Below are positions 7,668 to 14,890 of a stretch of DNA of 64,000 nucleotides, one piece after another. The DNA is taken from the NCBI GenBank assembly GCA_910588695.1, contig CAJUOV010000008.1, forward strand, positions 1 to 64,000. The letters are read 5' to 3'. The DNA comes from an uncultured Christensenellaceae bacterium. GTDB taxonomy: Bacteria > Bacillota > Clostridia > Christensenellales > Borkfalkiaceae. The translations under genes were made by a program, and so were the position numbers. Every line of letters begins with the position of its first letter. Position 1 is the first letter of the stretch. The notes beneath the pieces were generated by a model. The model had not been told where the DNA came from. It saw nothing but the letters and a program-made list of their open reading frames with translations, and made no database searches.

Positions 7668-8978
7668 ATGGTAGTTATTATCAACGAAAGACAGGCTTCC
7701 GAAATGCTCGCCGCCGCGGATTCGATTTATAAATTATTCGCATTCGCCGAAGGGCAAGAGGAATCGCATGAAGCGCGCCGCGCGGAATGGCTGTCCGCAC
7801 AAGAGGAATCCCCCTTTCCGCGCACCCTCGCGGGGATCGTCCCGCAAGAAAAAACAGGGATTTCAGAATCCACTCAAAAGGAGGCCTTACCGAAAAAGGA
7901 AAACAGGGAAAAATCTGTATTTTGGAAAAAATTCAAAAAGGAGATTTCCAAAATGCAAAAATCACTACAAGAAAAAATACAAAAAGCAATCAAAGCGAAT
8001 CCGCGACTGCATAAGGGCGTTTACGAAAAGCGCGCCATGATAAAGGGAATTACGATCTACGGCAGCTCTCCAAACGTCGACGAATGCGAAAGCAGATTTT
8101 TGATCGATCTCACGGAAAAGATCGCGGAGCTACGCGCCCCGGGAGAAGGAAAGCCCAAAAAGCCGAAGAACACGATGCTCTTCTCCGAATGGGCAAATAT
8201 TTGGTTCGATCAGGTATTCAAACCCTCCGTGCTGCCGTATACGTTCAACAAAGAGCTGAAACAGTTTCAGAATCATGCGCTTCCCTTCTTCGGCGGGCGA
8301 AAGATCAGAGAAATCGCTCCGTTAGACTGCATTCAATTTTTTAACGGCTTGAAAGCGAAAAAGATCGAGCGCACGGCGGAGAGCCTGTATTGGAAGTTAA
8401 GCAGAATTTTTAATTTTGCCGTTGAAAGCGGTTTGCTCGATAAGAGTCCCATGTCGACGATGAAACCGATCAAGCACGAACGGGAAAACGGGAAACCGCT
8501 CACCAAAGACGAAGAGAACGCTTTGCTTGCGGCGATCCGCGGCGCAAAGTATGAGGTTGCTATCGTCGTTGCCCTTTACACGGGATTGCGACCGTGTGAA
8601 ATGGAGACCGCGCGCATGGAGGGAGATTTCATCGTCGCTCAAAATCGGAAACAAAAAAACACGCAAAAAACCGTTTTCAAAAAAATTCCGATCACCCCGA
8701 TGTTAGAGCCGTACCGCGCGCTCATCGAAACGACGCTCCCGGAGCTCACAGAGAAATTCAGCAGCTGCGCTTATGCGAAAACGTTCAAAGACGCTCTTCC
8801 GGATCATCGGCTGTATGACTTGCGCGACACGTTCGCGACGCGCTGCCAAGAATGCGGAGTAATCGAGCAAGCCGTTCAGCTCTTCATGGGACACGTACCG
8901 AGGACGCTTTTGGGGAAAGTTTACACGAAATTCAGCGACGATTTTTTACTTTCCGAAGGAAAGAAAGTGAAATATTAA
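7668..8978 (+). CDS. int: Tyrosine recombinase, phage integrase
   Basis: The 436-residue protein has an unusually long N-terminal part (about 1-130, Lys/Glu-rich), a SAM-like core-binding domain (about 155-260) and a C-terminal catalytic domain. Visible catalytic residues are Arg in YTGLRPCE, Arg in YDLRDTFATR (the usual His of HxxR is Tyr here), His in MGH and the nucleophile Tyr in VYTKF. It would integrate and excise the element. It ends 125 bases before a tRNA 3' fragment, the expected attachment site. The ATG at 7668 has AGGAG 11 bases upstream; a later internal start cannot be excluded. Confidence 0.88.
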   Translation: MVVIINERQASEMLAAADSIYKLFAFAEGQEESHEARRAEWLSAQEESPFPRTLAGIVPQEKTGISESTQKEALPKKENREKSVFWKKFKKEISKMQKSLQEKIQKAIKANPRLHKGVYEKRAMIKGITIYGSSPNVDECESRFLIDLTEKIAELRAPGEGKPKKPKNTMLFSEWANIWFDQVFKPSVLPYTFNKELKQFQNHALPFFGGRKIREIAPLDCIQFFNGLKAKKIERTAESLYWKLSRIFNFAVESGLLDKSPMSTMKPIKHERENGKPLTKDEENALLAAIRGAKYEVAIVVALYTGLRPCEMETARMEGDFIVAQNRKQKNTQKTVFKKIPITPMLEPYRALIETTLPELTEKFSSCAYAKTFKDALPDHRLYDLRDTFATRCQECGVIEQAVQLFMGHVPRTLLGKVYTKFSDDFLLSEGKKVKY

Positions 8979-9102
8979 GCCGTTCCCCCAAAAACTTCCC
9001 CCAAAAAAGCTCGATTTTTTAAGCAAAAATTGAATATTTTGATGTAAAAGTTACCCGATATGAGGTGTTTTTCGGTATTTTATGCGTTACTGATAATGCC
9101 AA

Positions 9103-9130
9103 TGCGGTTCGAATCCACCTCTTCCCACCA
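9103..9130 (+). other. Attachment site: tRNA 3' fragment (T-loop, acceptor, CCA)
   Basis: GGTTCGAATCC at 9106-9116 is a T-loop with its flanks, and CTCTTCCCACCA at 9119-9130 is an acceptor 3' strand with encoded CCA. The 5' half of a tRNA is missing upstream: no GGGAAGA-like acceptor partner is present. The T-stem 5' strand reads TGCGG and does not fully pair with CCACC, as expected if the crossover core begins near GGTTCGAA. The intact tRNA should be left of the window, reading towards the element. Confidence 0.8.
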
Positions 9131-9138
9131 ATGTCGTT

Positions 9139-9172
9139 AAAGGTTGAACACAATATTTGTTCGACCTTTTTT
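9139..9172 (+). terminator. Terminator of the disrupted tRNA gene
   Basis: AAAGGTTGAACA pairs with TGTTCGACCTTT (one G-T pair) and is followed by a T-run, 8 bases after the CCA of the tRNA fragment. It is probably the original tRNA terminator left behind by integration. The rest of 9173-9335 shows no gene. Confidence 0.7.
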
Positions 9173-9335
9173 CGTTTAGTACTCAGAGCTAAAAATCCGT
9201 GCACAAACCCTGATTTTTTGCAGCCGTTTTTACTTTTTCGGCGGTTGAATACTCGGACACCGAACTATTATTTTTAAGACTTATTCATTTGCAATATTTG
9301 AAATAAAGTGATAATATGTATACAGAGGTAAATAT

Positions 9336-9641
9336 ATGGATTGGGTGTTATATTTAGTTGTCGGTATAATTGCAATCAATGTGATTATGGCGATAATAAT
9401 TGTCCCGGCATTGCATTTTAGCAAAAAACCGCCTGCTCAATTGAACAATATTCACATAGGAATGTCCGAAGCGGATATGCTTATAATATTAGGAAAACCC
9501 AAAAAAATCGAGCAAATCGACGAAACCACAAAAATGTATCTTTATGAGCAAGTTGATAAAGGCGGTTATTTGTTGTGGTCATATTATAAAAATTTTCAAA
9601 TTTTGATAAAAAACGGAGTTGTTTCACATATATCTTGTTAA
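9336..9641 (+). CDS. Membrane-anchored BamE/SmpA-like fold protein
   Basis: The 101-residue product has an N-terminal membrane helix (about 3-27) and then a domain with the SmpA/OmlA (BamE-like) signature: IHIGMSEADMLIILGKPKK, a turn, then KMYLYEQ and a final strand pair. In Gram-negative bacteria this fold belongs to the outer-membrane assembly machine; Gram-positive proteins with it are usually small exported or lipid-associated proteins of unknown role. It stands alone just outside the prophage, with AGAGG before the ATG. Confidence 0.65.
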   Translation: MDWVLYLVVGIIAINVIMAIIIVPALHFSKKPPAQLNNIHIGMSEADMLIILGKPKKIEQIDETTKMYLYEQVDKGGYLLWSYYKNFQILIKNGVVSHISC

Positions 9642-9725
9642 TAAACTTTTTAATTTACAGAACCACCTAAATCGGATTATATTTTCATAAACGGTGTCGC
9701 ATGCTTTATCGCATACCGGTAGAAA

Positions 9726-9757
9726 AAAGCACAGGGCAAACGCCTTGTGCTTTATTT
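9726..9757 (+). terminator. Rho-independent terminator
   Basis: AAAGCACAGGGC / GCCTTGTGCTTT with a 4-base loop and following T-rich stretch, 85 bases behind the BamE-like gene. Confidence 0.75.
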
Positions 9758-9913
9758 TATAACCTGTAAAAATTTACCGCACAATCATGATTCATTTTCA
9801 TAATCATTTTACAATTTTTACCATTTTTTCCAAACACTTCCCAATTTTGGGAATAATTCAGATTTTGGAAATGTTAAAATATTTATATCTTTTTACCAAG
9901 GAGTTTTTATTTT

Positions 9914-10159
9914 ATGACACTTTCCAAAGCAATTGCATACCGCATCTCTCAGCTGCTCGCAGAAAATGAACTGACTTATTACAGACTTTCTTGCAAATCT
10001 GCCGTTCCCACCTCTACGCTCTCAAACATTATGGCTTGCAGCTGTAAATCCTGCAATCTTTCTACCATCAACGATATTTGCAAAGGATTTAATATCAAAC
10101 TCGTCACTCTTTTCGACTGCGATCTGTTCGAACCCGAAAACATCGACGATAACGATTGA
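9914..10159 (+). CDS. Small XRE-family regulator
   Basis: The 81-residue protein is almost entirely a Cro/CI-type helix-turn-helix: AIAYRISQLLAENELTYYRLS, then VPTSTLSNIMAC as recognition helix region, then LSTINDICKGFNIKLVTLFD. Such short proteins are common solitary regulators in Clostridia. AAGGAG lies 10 bases before the ATG. An AT-rich region with TAAAAT at about 9876 may hold its promoter. The target is not evident. Confidence 0.75.
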   Translation: MTLSKAIAYRISQLLAENELTYYRLSCKSAVPTSTLSNIMACSCKSCNLSTINDICKGFNIKLVTLFDCDLFEPENIDDND

Positions 10160-10362
10160 TCTACTTTAACTGATCTTTTCTTTCAGCCGTCCGATCCCGA
10201 ACGGCTCTTTCTTTTGCTTTCACTTTTTATTAATCCCGCAGCTCCCCTCTGCCGCTACGACATTTTACTAAGATAAGTCTGAATTTTCGGTTGCATTTTC
10301 AATGTAAAAATGCTAAAATATTTGCAGCAGAAAAATTATTGTAATTCATACGAGGTTAAATA

Positions 10363-10551
10363 ATGGATAAAATTCTGATCGTAATAAAAGAAAACTGCCC
10401 GCAGAACCATCCCTGCCCTGCAGTGCAGGCATGCCCCGTCGGCGCGCTGACGCAAAATTTATACAATGCTCCCGATGTTGACCACGACAGGTGTATCCGA
10501 TGCGGAAAGTGCGCAAAAATATGCCCTAAAAAAGCTCTGTCGATAGACTGA
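10363..10551 (+). CDS. Ferredoxin-like 4Fe-4S protein
   Basis: The 62-residue protein has a classical cluster motif CIRCGKCAKICP (Cys 44, 47, 50, 54) and an N-terminal set CPQNHPCPAVQACP (Cys 12, 18, 24) with wider spacing than the usual CxxCxxC. One 4Fe-4S cluster is nearly certain and a second possible; the protein would carry electrons in the cytoplasm. It is monocistronic, with a possible TAAAAT -10 about 50 bases upstream and a terminator directly behind. The redox partner is unknown. Confidence 0.85.
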   Translation: MDKILIVIKENCPQNHPCPAVQACPVGALTQNLYNAPDVDHDRCIRCGKCAKICPKKALSID

Positions 10552-10557
10552 TAACAA

Positions 10558-10590
10558 AAGCGGACTTCTTAAAAGTCCGCTTCTTTTTTT
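10558..10590. terminator. Bidirectional terminator
   Basis: AAGCGGACTT / AAGTCCGCTT with a 5-base loop and seven T, between the convergent ferredoxin gene and the ABC permease. Confidence 0.85.
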
Positions 10591-10592
10591 AC

Positions 10593-12557
10593 TTATTCGA
10601 TTGCTTTAAGCGATTCGTTCATATCCACTTTTACGATTTTCCGGCGCAACAGCAGAATTACCAAGAATGTAAATAGAAATACGATAACGGGCGCGATCAA
10701 CCAAACGAACCAGCTGACTCCCCCGATCGTTCCCATTCCCATCACGGAAAAGACAGCCCAAACGAGTAACGCCGACAAAGGATACCCGAAAAGAATGCCC
10801 ACCGCCGTATCGATCAGCACTTCGCGGTAGATATACCACGTCACTTCGCGATCGTAATAACCCAATACCATAAGCGTTGCGATTTCACGGTTTCGTTCGC
10901 TGATATTGATATTCGTAAGCGTATAGATAACGACGGCGGTCAACAGCCCCGCGAAGACCACAACGACGATCGCAACCGCCATGACCGAGGGGGAATCGAT
11001 CCCGTGAAAAAGGCACAGATCCAGCAGAGAAAGCCCCGCAAGCACCAGCGCGGTGGAGAATGCGACTGCGATCACAGTCATTAAAAAGCGGTATACGTAA
11101 CGCAATACGTTGCGCATGGTCGATTTATATTTGAACGATAGCAAATTCCAAATGAACGGAATCCGTTCCAGAAATACCTTTTTGCCCGCTTTCGGCGTTT
11201 TGGGATGCAACAGGTTTGCGGGTTTATCCGAAGTGAGCTTGCGCCCCGCAAACACTGTCGAGACGAGCGTGACGAGAACGATTCCGAAATACACGGCGAG
11301 ATAAAACCACAGCGTGAGTTTCATTGTCATGGGCGGCATTGTAAAAGAATAATTAAACACAACGTACAGCAAAGTCGCCACACCCATCTGCACGAAGTAT
11401 GCGCCGACGCCGCCGATCCCGCAGCCGATCATCGCAAAAAGAAGGTATTTGAAAATGATTCTCCATGGCGCATAGCCGAGCGTGCTCAAACACCCCACCT
11501 GCGAACGTTCTTCTTCGATAAGTCTTGTCATCGTAGAGAGCACGACGAGCGCGGTCACGAGCAAAAAAGCGACCATGAGCACAATACTGATCCCGCGCAC
11601 CTTCAACCCGTAAGATGTGAGCGCGTTAAAACTGTAATTATCGTAAAGCGTAAGAATTCTGACGTTTTCTTCCCCGCCCAAAAGTTCGGAAACTTCCGCT
11701 TGCTCCGCTCGCGTAAATATCCCGTATTCGTCGCTGAACGTATTAAACAGATTTCTGTTATTGAACCCGACATACAAATCGTTTTTGGGCAGCAAAGCGC
11801 GGTTTACGAACGGCACGACGGGCACAACGCTGTACGGAAGATACAGAATGTTTTCCAGCGTGATCATTTCGTTGATGTCCTGAATGTTGTCGGGGATCTT
11901 CGCATCCTCGCCGTTCCTGTAACTCGGTTCGCCGTCCACGCCGAAAGTGAGCGGCGAGAGAACGGTCTTGGTCACCGTAACCGTTTTTTTCGTCAGAGAA
12001 TCGGGAAGCGATCCGAGCATGGAATCAGCGCTCCCCTCCGAGAGCTGTGAAAGAATCTCCTTAAAGTCAAGCGTGATTTGTGTTCCGAGCGGAATCCCCT
12101 TGATCTTGTTGTCCCCTTCTTCCGCAGAAACGGCGATCTCAGCCTGCGTGTCATCCCCCGCGCTCTCGCGCAAAGTCTGCACGTTCACCGTCTGTTCGTC
12201 GCCGTACTCTTCCAAAAAACAAAGTCTGACAAGCTGCGTTTCGCCCGTGATTTCCAGATCGACGTCTACGGAAGCGCCGACGTTTACAAGGCTCTTTCCG
12301 TCCGCTCCGCGGTAGCGCGCTCTGACCGAACCGATCTCCTCTTGAGAAAATCCCTCCTCTCTTTTGCTCTTCACAATCAAATCGCTTACGTTTTGCGCGC
12401 GGTAATAATCGTTGAGCGAATAGTTGATTTTATCGACTGCGCTCCCGATCCCCGCAATAAACCCGACGCTGATCACTACCATAAAGATAATCGATAAAAG
12501 TCGGGTAAAATGCTTTTTAAAGACGCGCACGAGCGTTTTCAAGTATGTTTTCACCAC
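10593..12557 (-). CDS. FtsX/MacB-type ABC transporter permease
   Basis: The 654-residue membrane protein has an N-terminal helix (about 18-38), a large extracytoplasmic domain (about 40-310), three further helices near 320-430, a basic cytoplasmic loop and, in the last 160 residues, another FtsX-like block of helices. The cytoplasmic segment NISERNREIATLMVLGYY is the typical coupling stretch of the family; a related one (EEERSQVGCLSTLGY) occurs in the first block. It overlaps the ATPase gene by 7 bases. Such pairs export lipids or peptides or act in mechanotransmission rather than import. Confidence 0.88.
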   Translation of the reverse strand: MVKTYLKTLVRVFKKHFTRLLSIIFMVVISVGFIAGIGSAVDKINYSLNDYYRAQNVSDLIVKSKREEGFSQEEIGSVRARYRGADGKSLVNVGASVDVDLEITGETQLVRLCFLEEYGDEQTVNVQTLRESAGDDTQAEIAVSAEEGDNKIKGIPLGTQITLDFKEILSQLSEGSADSMLGSLPDSLTKKTVTVTKTVLSPLTFGVDGEPSYRNGEDAKIPDNIQDINEMITLENILYLPYSVVPVVPFVNRALLPKNDLYVGFNNRNLFNTFSDEYGIFTRAEQAEVSELLGGEENVRILTLYDNYSFNALTSYGLKVRGISIVLMVAFLLVTALVVLSTMTRLIEEERSQVGCLSTLGYAPWRIIFKYLLFAMIGCGIGGVGAYFVQMGVATLLYVVFNYSFTMPPMTMKLTLWFYLAVYFGIVLVTLVSTVFAGRKLTSDKPANLLHPKTPKAGKKVFLERIPFIWNLLSFKYKSTMRNVLRYVYRFLMTVIAVAFSTALVLAGLSLLDLCLFHGIDSPSVMAVAIVVVVFAGLLTAVVIYTLTNINISERNREIATLMVLGYYDREVTWYIYREVLIDTAVGILFGYPLSALLVWAVFSVMGMGTIGGVSWFVWLIAPVIVFLFTFLVILLLRRKIVKVDMNESLKAIE

Positions 12558-13252
12558 TCGATCTCCTCGATTGATTTGGGATTTTCGTTGATCTCCGTCC
12601 GTTCGATCTTTCCGCTCTTGATATAGAACACCTTATCCGCCATCTCTTTGAGCGCGGCGTTGTGCGTTACGACGATCACCGGTTTTTTCTGTTCTTTGGA
12701 AACGTCGTAGAGTAGTTTTAAGATATGTTTTCCCGTAACGTAATCGAGCGCGCCCGTCGGTTCGTCGCAGAGCAGTAATTTTGGGTTTTTGGCGATCGCC
12801 CGCGCAATGGACACCCGTTGCTGTTCCCCGCCCGAAAGCTGCGAAGGAAAGTTTTTGAGCCGCTCTCCCAACCCCACCTCTTCGAGCACCGCCTTGGGAT
12901 CGAGCGCATTCTTGCAGATTTCAACGGCGATCTCCACGTTTTCGAGCGCAGTCAGATTGGGCATAAGATTATAAAACTGAAACACGAATCCCACGTCGTT
13001 GCGCCGATATTCGCACAGTCCGCGCTTATTGAGCTTGGTGACGTTTTTTCCGTCGAGCACGATCTCGCCCGCCGTCGCGGTATCCATGCCGCCCAGAAGA
13101 TTCAGAAGAGTCGTTTTGCCCGCGCCCGAAGAACCGAGCACCACGGCAAACTCGCCGTCCTCGATCTCGAACGAAACATCGGAAAGCGCATCGACCTCCA
13201 CTTCGCCCGTGCGGTACTTTTTGCATACGTTGGACAGCGACAAATAACTCAT
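12551..13252 (-). CDS. ABC transporter ATPase (MacB/LolD family)
   Basis: About 233 residues with Walker [11 protein letters not shown]-loop in [11 protein letters not shown], signature LSGGEQQR, Walker [13 protein letters not shown] and switch His in VVTH. EPTGALD is typical of the MacB/LolD/FtsE group. The ATG at 13252 (MSYLSLSN) is preferred; a GTG nine bases upstream is the alternative, and a weak GGGTG lies in front. It pairs with the permease at 10593-12557. Confidence 0.92.
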   Translation of the reverse strand: MSYLSLSNVCKKYRTGEVEVDALSDVSFEIEDGEFAVVLGSSGAGKTTLLNLLGGMDTATAGEIVLDGKNVTKLNKRGLCEYRRNDVGFVFQFYNLMPNLTALENVEIAVEICKNALDPKAVLEEVGLGERLKNFPSQLSGGEQQRVSIARAIAKNPKLLLCDEPTGALDYVTGKHILKLLYDVSKEQKKPVIVVTHNAALKEMADKVFYIKSGKIERTEINENPKSIEEIEW

Positions 13253-13434
13253 ATCGTTCACCCGAAAACAATCCTTTTCATTATTCTATCATACTCAAAT
13301 GTAAAATGCAAGAGACAGAAACGACGGCGGAAAATGATTCATTTGATTTTCACATTATAAAGATTTGTATATTTTTCTTGCTTCCGTCAAAAAGAAATGT
13401 TATAATACGATAATGTATGCGGGAGTAGATTGAA

Positions 13435-14193
13435 ATGGTTTTGTTTATCGTAATCGCGGTATGCGCGCTCACGCTTGCGGGAACCGTTGCGGCGGCAGTC
13501 ATTGTCTCTAAGCGCAAGTTACCCGAATTCAAGGGCAACAGCGGCGAAAACGCGGTCGCGAAAATTTTAGGCGAAACGGAAGCGGGAAAACAGTACGTTA
13601 TCAACGATCTGCTCTTTGCCGACCGCGAGAACCGCTCCTGCCAGATCGACCACGTTCTCATCAACCCCCGCGGGATCTGGGTCATCGAAACGAAAAACTA
13701 CGCGGGTCGCATTTGCGGAACGGACGATGACCGGGAATGGACGCAATCCCTCGGTAACGGCGAAACCGTTAACCTTTTTTACAATCCCGTCAAACAGAAC
13801 CGCACGCACGTCTATCGCCTCAAAGACGCGCTGAACGCCGGAAACGTATTTTTCAACGTAGTCGTATTCCTCGACCGCGCAGATCTTTCAAAAGTAAATT
13901 CCGCGCATGTCTGTTCCGTCGATACGCTTGCCTCGATTAAAACGCGGGAAACGGGCGTGGTTCTGTCGGCACAGGAAATGGAACGTTACTATCGAAAACT
14001 CTGCAAACTCGCACGGGAGTGTCCGATCGGAAAAAGGGAACACATTGAAAAAATCTTTGCAATGCAGAACGACGTAAAGCGGGGAATCTGTCCGCGGTGC
14101 GGAGGAACGCTTGTTTTAAGAAAGGGACGCAACGGCGAATTTTACGGCTGTTCCGGCTACCCCTCTTGCCGATTTTTCAAAGATAAAGAATAA
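13435..14193 (+). CDS. NERD-domain protein with topoisomerase-type zinc finger
   Basis: The 252-residue product has an N-terminal membrane helix (about 2-22), a NERD domain (about 33-150: [11 protein letters not shown], then [22 protein letters not shown] with the Asp and Glu-x-Lys that suggest a nuclease-like site) and a C4 zinc finger at the end ([16 protein letters not shown], then CSGYPSCRF). The finger type is shared with topoisomerase I. NERD proteins are predicted to act on nucleic acids but lack a settled role. It is divergent from the ABC operon. Confidence 0.88.
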   Translation: MVLFIVIAVCALTLAGTVAAAVIVSKRKLPEFKGNSGENAVAKILGETEAGKQYVINDLLFADRENRSCQIDHVLINPRGIWVIETKNYAGRICGTDDDREWTQSLGNGETVNLFYNPVKQNRTHVYRLKDALNAGNVFFNVVVFLDRADLSKVNSAHVCSVDTLASIKTRETGVVLSAQEMERYYRKLCKLARECPIGKREHIEKIFAMQNDVKRGICPRCGGTLVLRKGRNGEFYGCSGYPSCRFFKDKE

Positions 14194-14214
14194 AGGACAG
14201 AATCTTCTGTCCTT
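14193..14214. terminator. Hairpin between convergent genes
   Basis: AAGGACAG / CTGTCCTT with a 6-base loop overlaps the stops of the NERD gene and the convergent membrane-protein gene; T-runs are weak on both sides. Confidence 0.55.
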
Positions 14215-14767
14215 AAAGAAAAAGTCTGTACGATATAATATGAACCACAACAAGACCGATCGCATTGAGCGCTATAAATACGGAACTGAGCGTAACGCAG
14301 ACAACGCCCAACGTCCGTTCGGACATCTTCTTTTTGGGTTTCCCCTTTCCCGTCTGCACGCTCTCTTCGGATTTTGTCAGGAGATTTTCCGCCTTTGCGC
14401 AAGTCGACAAAGCGACAACCGAGAGAACGAGCGCGATGATCCCGAGCCCCACGCCGATCCCTCCGCAGATAGGCGCCATATCCGCAAAACAAAACCTTGC
14501 CATCTCCGGTACGAGCGTAAATAGCTCGCCCGCCCAATTCAAGGCGTTTACACAGAAGGCTTTCACCCATTCCCATAAAGTTCCGCTTGAAAATGCGAGC
14601 GAAATGAATCCGCAGATAATAAAGACCAAAAATACGATCACGACGGTCAGAAGCGCAAGAAATGCAAAAACCACCGCAAGAAACGCAGGCGAAAACGCAA
14701 CGGCAAAAGCGATAATCGTTAAAATCGAAAAAGCCAGCGCGGCTTGATTCAGCACACGGTTTTTCAT
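14213..14767 (-). CDS. Polytopic membrane protein
   Basis: The 184-residue protein has about four hydrophobic helices (two long ones between 10 and 65, one near 95-120, one near 160-183) and a basic linker (about 128-150: KAENLLTKSEES, then KGKPKKKMSERT). No enzymatic motif is visible. GAGG precedes the ATG at 14767. It is alone between a convergent NERD gene and the terminator of the arabinose operon. Family unknown. Confidence 0.7.
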   Translation of the reverse strand: MKNRVLNQAALAFSILTIIAFAVAFSPAFLAVVFAFLALLTVVIVFLVFIICGFISLAFSSGTLWEWVKAFCVNALNWAGELFTLVPEMARFCFADMAPICGGIGVGLGIIALVLSVVALSTCAKAENLLTKSEESVQTGKGKPKKKMSERTLGVVCVTLSSVFIALNAIGLVVVHIISYRLFL

Positions 14768-14843
14768 ATATCTTCCTCTCGTTTTTCATTTTATCACTGT
14801 TACGCAATTTTGTCAATAGCATTCACAAAACTTCGAAAATACC

Positions 14844-14876
14844 AAAAAAGCCTCCGAAAGTACGGAGGCTTTTTTC
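14844..14876 (-). terminator. Terminator of the arabinose operon
   Basis: AAAAAAGCCTCCG / CGGAGGCTTTTTT with a 6-base loop, 15 bases behind the stop of the 918-residue gene; symmetric T-runs make it strong in both directions. Confidence 0.88.
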
Positions 14877-14890
14877 ACTCTGCCGCGTCG

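Larger units (their letters stand above)
1..9130. mobile_element. Inovirus-like prophage (right part), integrated at a tRNA 3' end
   Basis: The region combines a Zot/pI-like P-loop ATPase, small membrane proteins, a large secreted protein with a C-terminal anchor, a hairpin-rich noncoding region, a divergent repressor switch and a tyrosine integrase. It ends at a tRNA 3' fragment followed by a terminator. This order matches filamentous phage genomes in outline (coat and adsorption proteins, then the assembly ATPase). The left boundary is not in the window, so the full length is unknown. No replication initiator is recognised in the visible part. A plasmid-like integrative element that only borrowed the pI module is the main alternative. 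Confidence 0.72.

Noticed and set aside
9056..9130. Complete tRNA gene at the integrase end
   Set aside because: Only the T-loop, acceptor 3' strand and CCA are tRNA-like; D-arm, anticodon arm and 5' acceptor strand are missing.
9787..9969. 60-codon frame in front of and overlapping the XRE gene at 9914
   Set aside because: It is Phe/Ile/His-rich translation of AT-rich promoter DNA without a ribosome binding site, while the overlapping XRE gene has a clear HTH and AAGGAG.
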